Assembly (NCBI GenBank): GCA_015680685.1
Contig: MNCI01013909.1
Location: forward strand, 1-64,000
Source: Gnetum montanum
Taxonomy: Eukaryota > Streptophyta > Gnetopsida > Gnetales > Gnetaceae
DNA length: 64,000 nucleotides
Direction of reading: 5' to 3'
Shown here: in pieces, positions 37,050-48,234 of the stretch
Position numbering within the stretch: position 1 is the stretch's first letter
Layout of the letters: each line of letters begins with the position of its first letter
Program-made: the position numbers and the translations under genes
Notes under the pieces: model-generated
The model's input: only the letters and a program-made list of their open reading frames with translations
Database searches by the model: none
Told to the model about the DNA's origin: nothing

Positions 37050-37268
37050 NCCATAACAATCTAGATGCCATAACTAGTCCCATCCACGAAATTCAACCGG
37101 ATCATGCATGAACACTTGTGATTCGTATGGTTGGACGTAAGGGATACCTCACCATTCATCAAGTTCCATATGTGTGTAGTTTACTTTTATCTATTGGGGT
37201 ACATCCTCTATATTCTTTCTTGTTTTATCATGTGGTCTTGTGAAATCATCCATAGGCAGGGAATCTAN
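37050..37268. other. N-bounded contig, probably inverted
   Basis: Single N at 37050 and 37268. Bases about 37200-37267 are the exact reverse complement of about 36982-37049. Bases 37051-37161 match the U5 end of element C (compare complement of 51361-51450) but in the wrong orientation. Flipping the block makes D gag run into the C LTR and on into 37269. Confidence 0.75.
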
Positions 37269-37640
37269 AAATAATGATAAAGAGATGAATTAATTAAGCT
37301 ATTGAACAATGGAGGGTAGAATCTAAACTAGCCTACGTGCGATGAATATCCACTCTTAATTGTCTATACATGCCTTGGACTTCATGAGACTACATCTGAC
37401 ATTGTCAAGTGTATGTCATTGGATTGCCAAACCATAGACTACTAGATTACCAAGTACTTATACTTAAGTGCTCATGATTAAGGTGTACACATTCTGCTTA
37501 ATGACAAGAAGAGTAAATAGCAATAATTGGAACATTAACTAAAGAAAATAGTAAATAATTAACAATTAAAAGCAATAATAATCTAAGTGGATGTTGTAAT
37601 GATGGGAGTAATCTCGATCTTTATTTCTAGTCATGTAATG

Positions 37641-38438
37641 TGATGGGATGTGATATCGCGTATGCGATATCGTGTCGTTCCCTGCGATATCGCATACACG
37701 ATATCGCAGCCCGTTGCCTTGTCTATAAATAAGAGGCAACTTTTCCTTGTTTCATCATCTAGATCTAGACCCTTAGTGAAACTCTGGTAGTTTTACCATT
37801 CCAGAGATAGAATAATTTTCATGTGCCCGCAGTAGGAGTCTTAAAGTGAACGAATCTTTATTTGAGCAAATTGTACCTGAGCACACATTTGTGTATGGAA
37901 ATAAAGACAAACTTTCTGATAAACCTTGCAATGCATGGACTAAACTAATTAGGATTTAATCAATATTAAATGCTTAAATGCTTTCTTAGATAATTAATCT
38001 CTCTCAACCCTCAACTCCTAATTAAGTGCATTCAGTATGACCGCTTCGAGCATGGGTGCTACGCTTGGTAACCTAGTAATGAATAGCGTTTGGTAATCTT
38101 AGTAGCGTTGCACTGGTTCAGGGTGTGTACGGTAAGTGGGAATGGATACTGATGCTAGGATGATTAAAGCTTAGTTAGTGAAAGTTAGTTACTTAGTCTC
38201 TTCACCCTTTCCTCTCTTAGCATAGGCGATAAAAAGATAAAAGACATACAAATCATATACCTCAGACTTACTTAACCATACAACTGTGACAATACAAGTA
38301 AGTCTGGGAAGACAACGATTGATTAACCTTAAGTGTTCCATAAGGCGCGTAAGCACTTAGTCCTTGGAGTTCGACCAAAGCATGCATGTAATGCTCGTAT
38401 TCGTATGGTTGAGTGTAGGGGTACCTCGCCACTCATCA
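37641..38438 (+). repeat. Element B 5' LTR
   Basis: 798 bp, TGATGGGATG to CCACTCATCA. U3 has a strong inverted repeat of GCGATATCG words at 37651-37709. TATA box TATAAAT at 37724-37730. R-U5 matches element A in order: GTGTATGGAAATAAAGAC, GGTAACCTAGTAATGA, GGGAAGACAACGATTGATTA, GTAGGGGTACCTCGCC. Confidence 0.9.
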
Positions 38439-38439
38439 T

Positions 38440-38457
38440 TGGTGCCGTCGCTGGGGA
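38440..38457 (+). other. Element B tRNA-Asp primer binding site
   Basis: TGGTGCCGTCGCTGGGGA, 15 of 18 matches to the plant tRNA-Asp 3' end complement. Lies one base after the LTR, as expected. Confidence 0.8.
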
Positions 38458-38582
38458 CTTAGTTGTTTGTGTGCTACGTAGAACATAGGAGATCATTTAC
38501 ATCGTTGGGAGCTAAAACGAACCCTTAGGGTTAATCAGAAGAAAATTCAAACAATAGTCAATAGCACACCAACAAGATAACA

Positions 38583-41060
38583 ATGTCTTCTTCTTCTCAT
38601 AAAAGCACTTCACCACTTAGGGACCACATAAGAGATAGTCAGCGGCACAACATACATAACCAAGAACTGCCAGTTCCTCAATAGTATCGGGTGGTATACA
38701 CTCATCATGATGAGTATATACCTGATTTTACCTCTATCCTCCATTAGGATGAACAACTATGTTGGCGAGACTTGCAAGGTAACATAGTGTTACCCCTAGA
38801 TCGTGCAGTCCCTAACCTGCGCAGCTATACGCTGAATACGTTGCATGTGATTACGACACAAGGGATTACCATCCCACAGTGGCACAACGTTTAAGGAATT
38901 CATGGTAGGAGAGTTATTACACATCATCGAAGGGCAAAGGACCCCATAATGCTTCGCCCGTCATAAGAGAAATTAAGGGTGGTAAACCTATTTTAATAGG
39001 TTCTTCACAAAATGATGTTCCCTCTCCTAATGATAGTGAGGAGGTGGTGTATTGGAACCTTTGCTCCATGATTCACAACCCTGGTTCTGATTCCCACGAA
39101 CACCAAGTGTTCAATGAGGGAACACAAACACAAGATAAAGGCGAGCATTCTGATCGTCATCACGATTGGGGTCGAGATCACCGAAGGGAAGGTGGGAAAC
39201 ATCATCATGGCAATGGTTCTCCTTTCTCTTCCCCTTCATCGCAACATTCACCCTCTCCTTCCACATTCGGATGCAGTCACAAAGAGCCCAACAGTGAGGA
39301 TAAGGGTAAGGATAAGCAAAATGAGAACCCTCAACAAGAGAGTAGAGAGCGAGGACGAGGGCACTCTAGAGAATCAAGGCATGGAAGAAGGGAAAGTAGG
39401 GAACCACATAGAAATCATAGACGCCCTGAGAGAGACGACCATGATGAACCCCTACTTGCAACCTGAAGCATGTTAGACATTACGGAGGTCATTATAATAC
39501 CTACAAGGCATCAACAAGATAGCCAGATCAAGAGACTAGACATGAATAATATCCCATGATTTGAGGGGGGATACAACGCTAATCTACAGAATCACTTACA
39601 GGCATTTCATGATGCCTGCACCTTGCAGAACATTGAAAACAAGTGGCAAAAATTAAAGGTGTTCCCAAGGACACTCATAAAAGAAGTGGAAAGTTGGTAC
39701 CAGTCCTTAGAACCGGAAACCATTAGGAGGTGGAGTACAATGCTAGAACTGTTTAATGATAAATATCAAACGTACTCCCGAGTGTCCAACTTGCGGAAAC
39801 AGATCGAAGGATGGAAGCAGGGTAATCATGAGCCCTTAGATGCCGCCATGGACCAATATTATGCATTGTTACATCGTTGCCCTGACCATGGTTATGCATA
39901 ATGGGATCAACTTCGCCACTTCGTAGATGGGCTAGGACATGAAACTAGGAGAACCCTTGGAACATATGCCTAAGGGAGATTATCTGAGCTTAGGTCCCAT
40001 GAAGTTCATAGACTGTTGGAGCAAGTAGCTAAGGAAGAAGGAGAGCTATAGAAAAGAGAAAGCGCGGAAGAGTATAACTACGATCCTTCCCTCCGAAAGA
40101 GGGGAGTAAGATTCTGTGAGGAGGAGGATGAGTCACCACTCGAAGAGTTGGTAAGTAGGAAAACCTTTCCACTTCAGAAATTAACAGAAGTGTTGGCTAA
40201 GGTAGATCAAATGTGGGACTCCTTAGATAGTAGATTTGAAACTATTTTAAAAATCGTAGAGAAGTCTAAGGGGCAAAGTAGTGACCATGATAAGAAAAAG
40301 AGGAGAGATTCAGACCATGCACGTAACAAGGGTAAGGAAAAAATGACTATCACCGATGAGGTTGTGGATTCCAATACGGATGATGACGGTGGATGTGAGA
40401 TATGCCAATATGACCATCCTAAGGGATGTTACCCAATAATCTTACATCTGCAAGAGTCTGGGGTGTATGCACTTAACCCACGACTTAACAAACGGTAAGC
40501 ACCCTGTTGGTTACCTTATCCCTAAGGTAACCCAAGGTAGTTTCACCAATCGTTAATGTATTATCCAAGTGGAACTTCGCCACAACCCATGATGCAACAC
40601 TAGCAGTGGCAATACCCACAATCATGGGGGATGCCACCACCGAGGCAATAATACCCATATGGTTATTACATGCAGCAACCAATCTCTCCACATGACTCTG
40701 TTGGTCGTGTGACATCACCATGTCACTACCAAGCTCAAGATTATTATAGGACTCCTTCTCCTGGGAGAGACACACCACACGCATACCATCCTCTAAACCC
40801 ATTGACAACTCTTACATCGATAGCTCTACTACCACCCGCTCCAGCGATGCAAGGGAAAATCCCCACTCAACCGCAACAACGCAATGCTGTGAGAGCTATA
40901 AACCTTCAACCCACTGCTGGTTTTGACAACTGTACAAGGAGAAGACCTTTCTTCAGAACCAAAAGCCCAAACAAGCTCTCGCAACCACAAGTGGTTGAAC
41001 CTCTGAACGTTCCTCCATAAAATAAGGCTTCGGAGCTCCCTTCAAACTAACAACAGAGCT
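38583..41060 (+). pseudogene. Element B gag, interrupted
   Basis: Starts at ATG 38583 with MSSSSHKSTSPL. A His/Arg/Ser-rich part (about 39044-39466) and the gag core follow (ENKWQKLKVFPRTL, ESWYQSLEPETIRRWS, LFNDKYQTYSRVSNL), then knuckle CEICQYDHPKGC near 40399 and a Pro-rich tail. The stop after HGYA (39899) lies at the same codon as in element A, where element E has CAG, so A and B share that change or mutated in parallel. Several other stops and shifts. Confidence 0.83.
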
Positions 41061-41102
41061 CAACGCATACGATTATGTTAACACATACTGTCACTAATTA
41101 GA

Positions 41103-41685
41103 TAAAGATGGGCCACCTTCCCAAGAAACTCTCTGATCCTGGAAGTCCCTTAATCTACCTCCAAGTCGCTGGGAATGAACCACGTAAGGCTCTTCTAGAC
41201 TCAGGTTCCTGAGTCAACTTGATATCGCAGGAAATGTATAAAGCTCGGAACTTGCCTCCACTAAAGAAGAGCAATATTCGCTTAGAGCTGGTTAACTAGT
41301 TCATCACTATTCCCTTGGGATTAGTGGAGGACATCATTACCACTATGTGTGGTTGGTCATACCTAGCTGATTTCCTAGTGATACAAGTCAACAATGACAA
41401 GGGGGACTTCCCAATAATAATGGGAACAGCATGGCTGAGTACCATGAATGCATGCCTAGGAATCCATGATCTTTCCTTGGAAATATCTAAGGAAAATACT
41501 TATGGAAAGATCAAGAAGAAGAAGGTTCCATGCATCACATACAGTGATACAGAGGGTGATAGCGTACAGGAGCACTCAACAACTCCTGCATGCAATCGGT
41601 GTGCCCAGGAAGTTAACATACAAAAGTGCCTATATGTAGCAAGCACACAACAAGAGAACACCCAATGGTTGACAACTAATCAATA
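41103..41685 (+). pseudogene. Element B aspartic protease
   Basis: Same domain as in element A: ALLDSGS near 41189-41209, then a stop where A has Arg, LISQEMYKA, an open frame 41315-41686 with DFLVIQVNNDKGDFPIIM. Then the linker GPTCAHEESIDALEQECCQL leads to the deletion junction. Confidence 0.75.
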
Positions 41686-41799
41686 AAGCAACACACCAAT
41701 ATGCATGGAACTAATTGGGGGACCAACTTGTGCCCATGAAGAAAGCATAGATGCACTGGAGCAAGAGTGTTGCCAACTTCCAACCCTTAATCTGAAACC

Positions 41800-41870
41800 A
41801 CCAATCAAGGGAAGTTGGAAACTCTTAGAAAATCCAAATGAGTACTCCAATAGAAGAATACTAGTCTGTG
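41800..41870 (+). other. Pol deletion junction of element B
   Basis: GGGAAGTTGGAAACTC aligns with element A at about 23211, just before RT. AATACTAGTCTGTGTGCAACC aligns with element A at about 25766-25785, just past integrase. Everything between (RT, RNase H, integrase) is gone. Confidence 0.75.
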
Positions 41871-42079
41871 TGCAACCAACCAACCCTTATCATGAACCTA
41901 GAACTGTCTATGCACATAGCACATTTGACAGAGGATGACCTCGCTCATTATTTCGGATCTCTCCCTTTCAATTCAGTCATGGGTGAGATGGCCACCTATG
42001 CTAATCATTTGAGGCCCTTAGTTCCATTTTAAATTTTTGTTTTTACACATTTTTGTTTTACAAATTTCTTTAACTTTTC

Positions 42080-42097
42080 NNNNNNNNNNNNNNNNNN
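42080..42097. other. Assembly gap (18 N)
   Basis: N run in the 3' spacer of element B. Confidence 0.95.
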
Positions 42098-42435
42098 AAA
42101 TGGATGTCAAAGATGGAGATGAACAAAATAAATGGTGATTGTAAAAATGTTTAAGGGAAAGAAATTAACTGATGCACCAAATAGGAATGCTAATGGGTCC
42201 TCCCCAAAGCAGGCTCATGCCCTTAATGCCTTGACAATCCCACATTCAAAGAGTCCATAGGCTCTAGGAATTTCATTCGAACACAAGAGTTAAAGTCTTA
42301 ACCACAAGAGTTTACCAACAAGAAAACAATGTATTAACCAAAATACGAACTACTAATACAACCGACAATGAGGTGAACAATGGAGAAAGAAGGATGGCAA
42401 GAAGAGAATGGAATGGAGTCTCAAGAACAAGGTGN
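42098..42435. other. N-bounded inverted copy of 42834-43170
   Basis: Block between the N run and a single N at 42435. It is the reverse complement of about 42834-43170 (for example AAATGGATGTCAAAGATGG against CCATCTTTGACATCCATTT). Elements A and E have no such inverted repeat here, so a mis-placed contig is likelier than a real foldback. Confidence 0.8.
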
Positions 42436-42481
42436 TTCCAATGTTGCTGCATTATTGGGAAGCTGACCAAATAAAAATAAA

Positions 42482-42571
42482 AAGTCTTTGCATGGTATGG
42501 TTCTCATGCAAAAACACAAAAAATAAATAAAAAAAATAGTGAGAATTCAAAGCACACCCCTTAGACAAAAT
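42482..42571 (+). other. Conserved stem-loop block in B 3' spacer
   Basis: TTTGCATG, 10-nt loop, CATGCAAA, A-rich tract, GAATTCAAAGCACACCCC. Same block as in element A (two copies) and E. Confidence 0.7.
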
Positions 42572-43815
42572 AATCATTTGGGCTACAAGCATTGGTTATG
42601 GAACTAAAATAAACATGTTCCCTCTAACTAAGGCCCTTCTCGCTTCCCACTTTCCCCTCTTTCATTTCGTCGGAATGGTGGTGGCTCTTTGGTGGAGACA
42701 TTCTTGTTACTTCAAGTGGATGGATTGGCTGAATGTATTAATGCAAAGTCAGTGGATGTGGTTTTTTTGAGGTCAGATTTGGAATGAGATCTATTAAGTC
42801 ACATTAACCATTAACACACAAGGGGCTGTACACCACCTTGTTCTTGAGACTCCATTCCATTCTCTTCTTGCCATCCTTCTTTCTCCATTGTTCACCTCAT
42901 TGTCGGTTGTATCAGTAGTTCGTATTTTGATTAATACATTATTTTCTTGTTGGTAAAATCTTGTGGTTAAGAATTTAACTCTTGTGTTCGAATGAAATTC
43001 CTAGAGCCTATGGACTCTTTGAATGTGGGATTGTCAAGGCATTAAGGGCATGAGCCTGCTTTGGGGAGGACCCATTAGCATTCCTATTTGGTGCATCAGT
43101 TAATTTCTTTCCCTTGAACATTTTTACAATCACCATTTATTTTGTTCATCTCCATCTTTGACATCCATTTGATTGGCGTTTCCATTGTTTCTTTTTCTCC
43201 ATCTTTCTTATTCCTTATCTTTTTCCATTCTATTACTACTGGAGGTTTGCTCTCAGTCATGGGGGTCCTGGTCCAATTTTTTCGATTTTCTCTAAACCCC
43301 TACACCTCGGGTCGTCACCAGTATTATATCTCTAGATTTGTATTAGCCATATCACAACTCAGCCAATGGACCTTAGAGCAAAGCAAGGTATCAATTGCAT
43401 TATGATTCATTTATCTTTGCTAATATCAGACTGTGTTGTGTGTGCAGATGGAAATCATACAACAACGGATTGGATCTGAAGGAAACACTTGGAATGGACT
43501 GGCACTGAAGTAGTTATGCAAGGGATAAGATTTATGGCGTGTTTATGGATGGACAACGAAAGGTGAAATCTTGGCGTTGGCAGCAACAGACTTCTTCTTT
43601 TCTCTCTCTCTTCTTTCTTCTCTCTTAGCTACCAAATAAGGCTGGATGTCAATTATGTATAGTGTTCACTCTTGTTGCCATGGACACTAGATTTTGCCAT
43701 GTATTGTAATGATGATCCATTTACATGTCATCCTATTCACCATTAGTTCCATTCAATTCAATAATTCCATACCTTCCCAATATTTTGTAATGAACTCGAG
43801 GATGAGTTTTTATTT

Positions 43816-43828
43816 AGTCATGGGGGTA
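43816..43828 (+). other. Element B polypurine tract
   Basis: AGTCATGGGGGTA immediately before the TGATGGG start of the 3' LTR. Confidence 0.8.
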
Positions 43829-44592
43829 TGATGGGCCGCGATATCGCGTACGTAATATTGCAGTCCGTCACCTTGTCTATAAATAAGAGGCAACTTTCCC
43901 TTGTTTCATCATCTAGATCTAGACCCTTAGTGAAACTATGGTTGTTTTACCATTCCAGAGACAGAATAATTTCCATGTGCCTGCAGTAGGAGTCTCAAAG
44001 TGAACGGATCTTTATTCGAGCAAATTGTACCTAAGCACACATTTGTGTACAGAAATAAAGACAAACTTTCTGATAAACCTTACAATGCATGGACTAAGCG
44101 AATTAGGATTTAATTAATGTTAAATGCTTAAATGATTTCTTAGGTAATTAATCTCTCTCAACCCTCAACTCCTAGTTAAGTGCATTCAGTACGACCACTT
44201 CAAGCATGGGTGCTACGCTTGGTAACCTAGTAACGAATAGCATTTGGTAATCCTAGTAGCGTTGCACTGGTTCAGGGTGTGTACGGTAAGTGGGAATGGA
44301 TACTGATGCTAGAACGATTAAAGCTTAGTTAGTGAAAGTTAGTTACTTAGTCTCTTCACCCTTTCCTCTCTTAGCATAGGTGATAAAAGGATAAAAGACA
44401 TACAAATCATATACCTCAGACTTACTTAATGATACAACTATGACAATACAAGTAAGTCTGGGAAGACAACGATTGATTAACCTTAAGTGTTCCATAAGGT
44501 GCATAAGCACTTAGTCCTTGGAGTTCAACCGGATCGCATGTGTAACGCTCGTATTCGTATGGTTGAGTGTAGGGGTACCTTGCCACTCATCA
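43829..44592 (+). repeat. Element B 3' LTR
   Basis: 764 bp, TGATGGGCCG to CCACTCATCA. Shorter than the 5' LTR because one arm of the GATATCG inverted repeat is lost. TATA box at 43878-43884. Confidence 0.9.
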
Positions 44593-44597
44593 TAATG

Positions 44598-44897
44598 TGT
44601 CCAAGTACGTCACACTTGAACAAAGGTGTCGTATGATTACAAACATCACATTGTAGACATGCACTGGGAAATAACAATCTATGAAGAGGCTAACTAAAAT
44701 TGAAACTAAAACTACTTTTTTCTATCTCTATCTCTTCTATCTCAATTGTGCACCCAAGTGCTATATTTATAGGCTAGCATGGAAAAGATGATATTGGATA
44801 TCTGACATTGTTTCCTGGGCTCTGATATTGGGTATTTGATATCAAGGCTTTGATATCAGATATCCAATATTAGGGTCGATAGATTTATGACTCATCA
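44598..44897 (-). repeat. Element C 3' LTR, U3-side half
   Basis: Continues the LTR interrupted by element B. On the minus strand it starts TGATGAGTCATAAATCT, holds GATATC words and CCTATAAATATAGC, and matches 51944-52215 throughout. Confidence 0.85.
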
Positions 44898-44909
44898 TAC
44901 CCCCACAAC
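44898..44909 (-). other. Element C polypurine tract
   Basis: Complement reads GTTGTGGGGGTA directly before TGATGAG. Confidence 0.8.
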
Positions 44910-45086
44910 TGAATGAAAACACGTAATCAAATTAAACAAAATGAAGAACAAGTTCTTTAAAAAATATTAGGAAGGTATAGGATTATTGACTGACTTAAAC
45001 AAAAAACAAAATAATTGACTCTTACATGCCACAGTGGTGATCACAAAAATTAGGACACAATATTACAAGACACAAAATTGAGAAGC

Positions 45087-47681
45087 TCATGCAGTTCCTA
45101 GAGGTGGTGGCTCTTCCATTGGTTGCTTCCCTTTGTCACCAGGGTTGTGAAATTTGTAATGATCAAGTAATGCTTGCAACTTCTCCTCTTCTATCCATGG
45201 ATTATGTACCGCCTAGGATACTGAACTGATGTGTGCTAGTGTCGGTACATCCTAAGGTATGGCAATTGTGGGAACATCTGATTAACCCTCACATACCAAG
45301 CCGCAAATTGCCATCGTTCTTCCTCAAAGGTCCTAGCTTTTTCTTTGAGTTCTTGGTAATCTATTAATCTCCTAGCTAGGTCTAAGGTGACATCCTTCTA
45401 TCCATGGTAGCTAGCTTTAATCACTTCTAATTTTGAGTTTGCTATATGGAGCTTTCACAAAGCATATTTTCTATTCGCAAACTCTTTCTTGTATAATGCA
45501 TAAGTGGCTACTACCTATTTCTCCAGCTCATTCTGAGGCCTACCTACTGTTAACATGGTGAGGTTGGCATATCTAAGGTTAGCCAATGCCATGTATTCCT
45601 TCAAATCTTCAATTTGTAGGTTTTTATTCTTTACTTCTGTTTGGTGGACCAAAGCATAGCTATCCAGAATTGGTTGCCACGCAGGATTTTGTGCTAACAA
45701 GGACCTAATGTGGGCTTTAGCCATTTGGATTTATTTTTCATTTATTTGCTTATACATGCCTACTTAGTCGCGGAAGCAATCTTTTAATTTTTCGTGCTTC
45801 TTGGCCTCATTCTATCATGCGTTGATTTCTATTGCTAATTTTTATAAAATAACGTGGACCTCCTTCATTGAGAGGGTTTTGTTTTCTTTGGCTAATCTAT
45901 TGATGTCTTAGTTGATCCTCACTAGTTATTCTCTCAATTGGTGGACACTTTCTCCTAGAATATTCTTTTGCTTCTCAACTATGATCAACCTTGAATTTTC
46001 AACGATGAGCTACTTGTTTTCTTCCTAAGTGATGGTCAATGCCTTTTTGTAAGCATGGGACTATGCATCAGCAATAGAGGCATTCTAGACTACTTTCTTT
46101 AATCAACTTTGCTAGTTTCTCTATCCTGAATTGTTCTGGCTGGTCAAGCAGAACAAAATGGGTAGGATCCTGTCATTTAGCTCTCAAGGTGGATAAATCT
46201 TGTTGTAATCTTTGCACTTCTACTTCTGCATGTTCTACCTTGACTTTAGCCATGACCAGCTTTCCTTTAGTGGCGATGAGGGCAGATTGTGTTGTAGTGG
46301 TATCACTGGGGATGTCAAACAAAGTAGTCATCACTTGTCTTATCTGCAGTAGTCAATCTAATACATCCTCATACTCCACAAGAGTCATCAAAGTCCTAGC
46401 TAGCATCTACACATCTCTAGTCCCAGTAAGATCTATTGAGGGCACAATAGACACATTGAATGATTCTTTTATGTGATCCATAATCACTTCTATTGCACAT
46501 GCCGCATCTTCATGTTACATTACCACAACTGTGGCACATTCTCTAGTTTGAAGCATCACTTGGAAGGATGCGTCATTCCCAGAGATTTGCCTAGACCACT
46601 AGGATCCTCCTCATAATTGTAATTAGATCTCCTCCTTTGTTGGATCAGTTGAAATAGTGGGCTATACAACATCATCAATTGCTCTGAAAAGATTAGATTC
46701 ATCTCTACTTCCCCAATTGACAACTTCAGCAATTCTCTGTAGATAGCTCATTGAGGGCCTATAATCTTGTGGCAGCGGTGGTGGTGAAGCTTGTGTTTTT
46801 GGGTGCTATTCAAGCTCACATTATATTTCTGCTTCAAGCTTTACTTCCTTCTCTAGTTCTTGTTCTTTGCCAAGATCTTTTGTTGGTGCGACAGGTTTGA
46901 GCAACTCTGCTAAGGAAGCATTTTGAGCCATTCTAGAAACATCATTTTTGTACCCTATGATTCTAGCATGCTTGCATAGTCTCCTAATTAGACAAGAAAA
47001 TGAGAGTGTTGGTTTTTGTGCCTTTTTCTCTTCAAAGCGTCATTGAATTTCAGTGAAGTAAAATTTGGGAAGGTTGGCCATGTATTTGCCTATTAAAATA
47101 GCATTTCCTTTGGCTACATATGTTGAAATCCTATAAAGTCCTTTTGTTGAAAAGAGATGGTATGTACCAATCTTAAAATATGTCCTTTTCTTCAAAGTTA
47201 GTTCATGATATGTTTTATTTTCTTTGTCGTATGCCCATTTTAGCCATAGTTTCCTAGTGTCAAGGTCAGATTTGGTGGAAAGATGGGCTACCTTAGCCCC
47301 TTTGTTTAGCAGATTAAGAGTTGTTGCAATCACCTTAACTAAGAATAAGACATTGACTTCATCAAAGTTGATAGTGGTGCCTTCATCTTTGTTGTACCAA
47401 AATTGATAAGTCTCGCCAAGGTATCATTCCCCACTGTTTGAAAGAATGGGCCATAAGGGTAATGCCTGAAGTTATGTATGAACTTCTTTTGAAGAAAACT
47501 TGATAAATGGATTGAAATTCATTTCCACAATGACCATGGTCAACATGGACTTCTCTTGAATGGCCTTGAGGCAATCAAGGGGCAACGTAAGATGTTGTCC
47601 CTACGCTAGAGCTGGTGCTTTTGCAACCTCTCCTTGGACTAACTATCCAGTGGTAGTAAGCCAACTAGGTTTGGATGGCAT
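45087..47681 (-). pseudogene. Element C ORF2: unknown protein with coiled-coil part
   Basis: Long degenerate frame in the position where pol would lie, 2595 bases from ATG 47681 (MPSKPSWLTTTG) to TGA 45089-45087 (end PPPLGTA). N-terminal third is the best kept (IATTLNLLNKGAKVAHL, RKLWLKWAYDKENKTY, CLIRRLCKHARIIGY), then a Ser/Pro/acidic middle (KTQASPPPLPQDYRP), then Lys/Glu/Leu-rich, probably coiled-coil segments (VEHAEVEVQRLQQDL; RRLIDYQELKEKARTFEEER) in two frames, so at least two shifts. I recognise no enzyme motif. It may be a captured host gene or an ORF typical of this lineage; its layout faintly recalls plant transposon-associated proteins, but I cannot name a family. Confidence 0.6.
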
Positions 47682-47810
47682 AAAAATCAAAGTGGTAGTA
47701 AGACAAATATTGCAAGTTGTATGTGATTGCATTGAGCTCTGGGTTGTGAGAGAAAATGTAAACAACTCCCCTGGCAACAAATGATGAAAATGAAGTTTGG
47801 GAACTATGGG

Positions 47811-47910
47811 GGTCATATATATAGGGTTTATGTGACCTGATATTAGGTACATGATATTAGGTATCTGAAGTTACGTCTGACCTAATATCAAGTAGTTAAT
47901 ATTGGGGTTC
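47811..47910 (-). promoter_or_regulatory. U3-like promoter block upstream of ORF2
   Basis: On the minus strand, three CTAATATCA/TTGATATTAG-type words precede CCTATATATATGACC, about 135 bp before the ORF2 ATG. The element C U3 has the same sort of words (CTAATATC, GATATC) before CCTATAAATATAGC. This could be an internal promoter derived from an LTR. Confidence 0.35.
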
Positions 47911-48114
47911 ATGAATAAGTAGTAAATGGGGAGACTGAGCATGAAATCTAAAGCTCTAGGATTGGTTGAAAGGTTTGAGGTTAGGTCCATAGTTCTAGGT
48001 AAGTGGAAAATCAATTTGAGACACCAAGTGTATGAGAAGGTGGAGTTGTTGACATGAAAAGGTCTAGAAGAAGCAAGAGAAAGAGTAGTAAATTGATGTT
48101 GTGGAATAGAACAA

Positions 48115-48234
48115 GTTAAAACCACCAATTTGAGATAATAACTCTATGTTAAAAGGGTTGAATGCAACACATACATGTGAAACAAAACACACATGTTAAA
48201 ACCACCAATTTGAGATAATAACTCTATGTTATAC
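48115..48234. repeat. 37-bp direct repeat
   Basis: GTTAAAACCACCAATTTGAG..ATGTTA occurs at about 48115-48151 and 48197-48233, separated by 45 bp. Inside element C. Confidence 0.85.

Larger units (their letters stand above)
37641..44592 (+). mobile_element. Element B: gypsy derivative lacking RT-RH-IN, nested in C
   Basis: Insertion of 6952 bp with target duplication TAATG (37636-37640 and 44593-44597). The other LTR of C keeps the empty site with one TAATG (51939-51943). Contents: 5' LTR, mutated tRNA-Asp primer site, gag, protease, then a direct join to sequence equal to the extreme end of integrase, 3' spacer, polypurine tract, 3' LTR. About 2.5 kb of pol present in element A is absent. The two LTRs differ at several percent of sites, so the insertion is old. 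Confidence 0.9.

Noticed and set aside
42098-43170. Foldback or inverted-repeat transposon in element B
   Set aside because: The left arm is bounded by N on both sides and absent in sister elements; assembly error is simpler.
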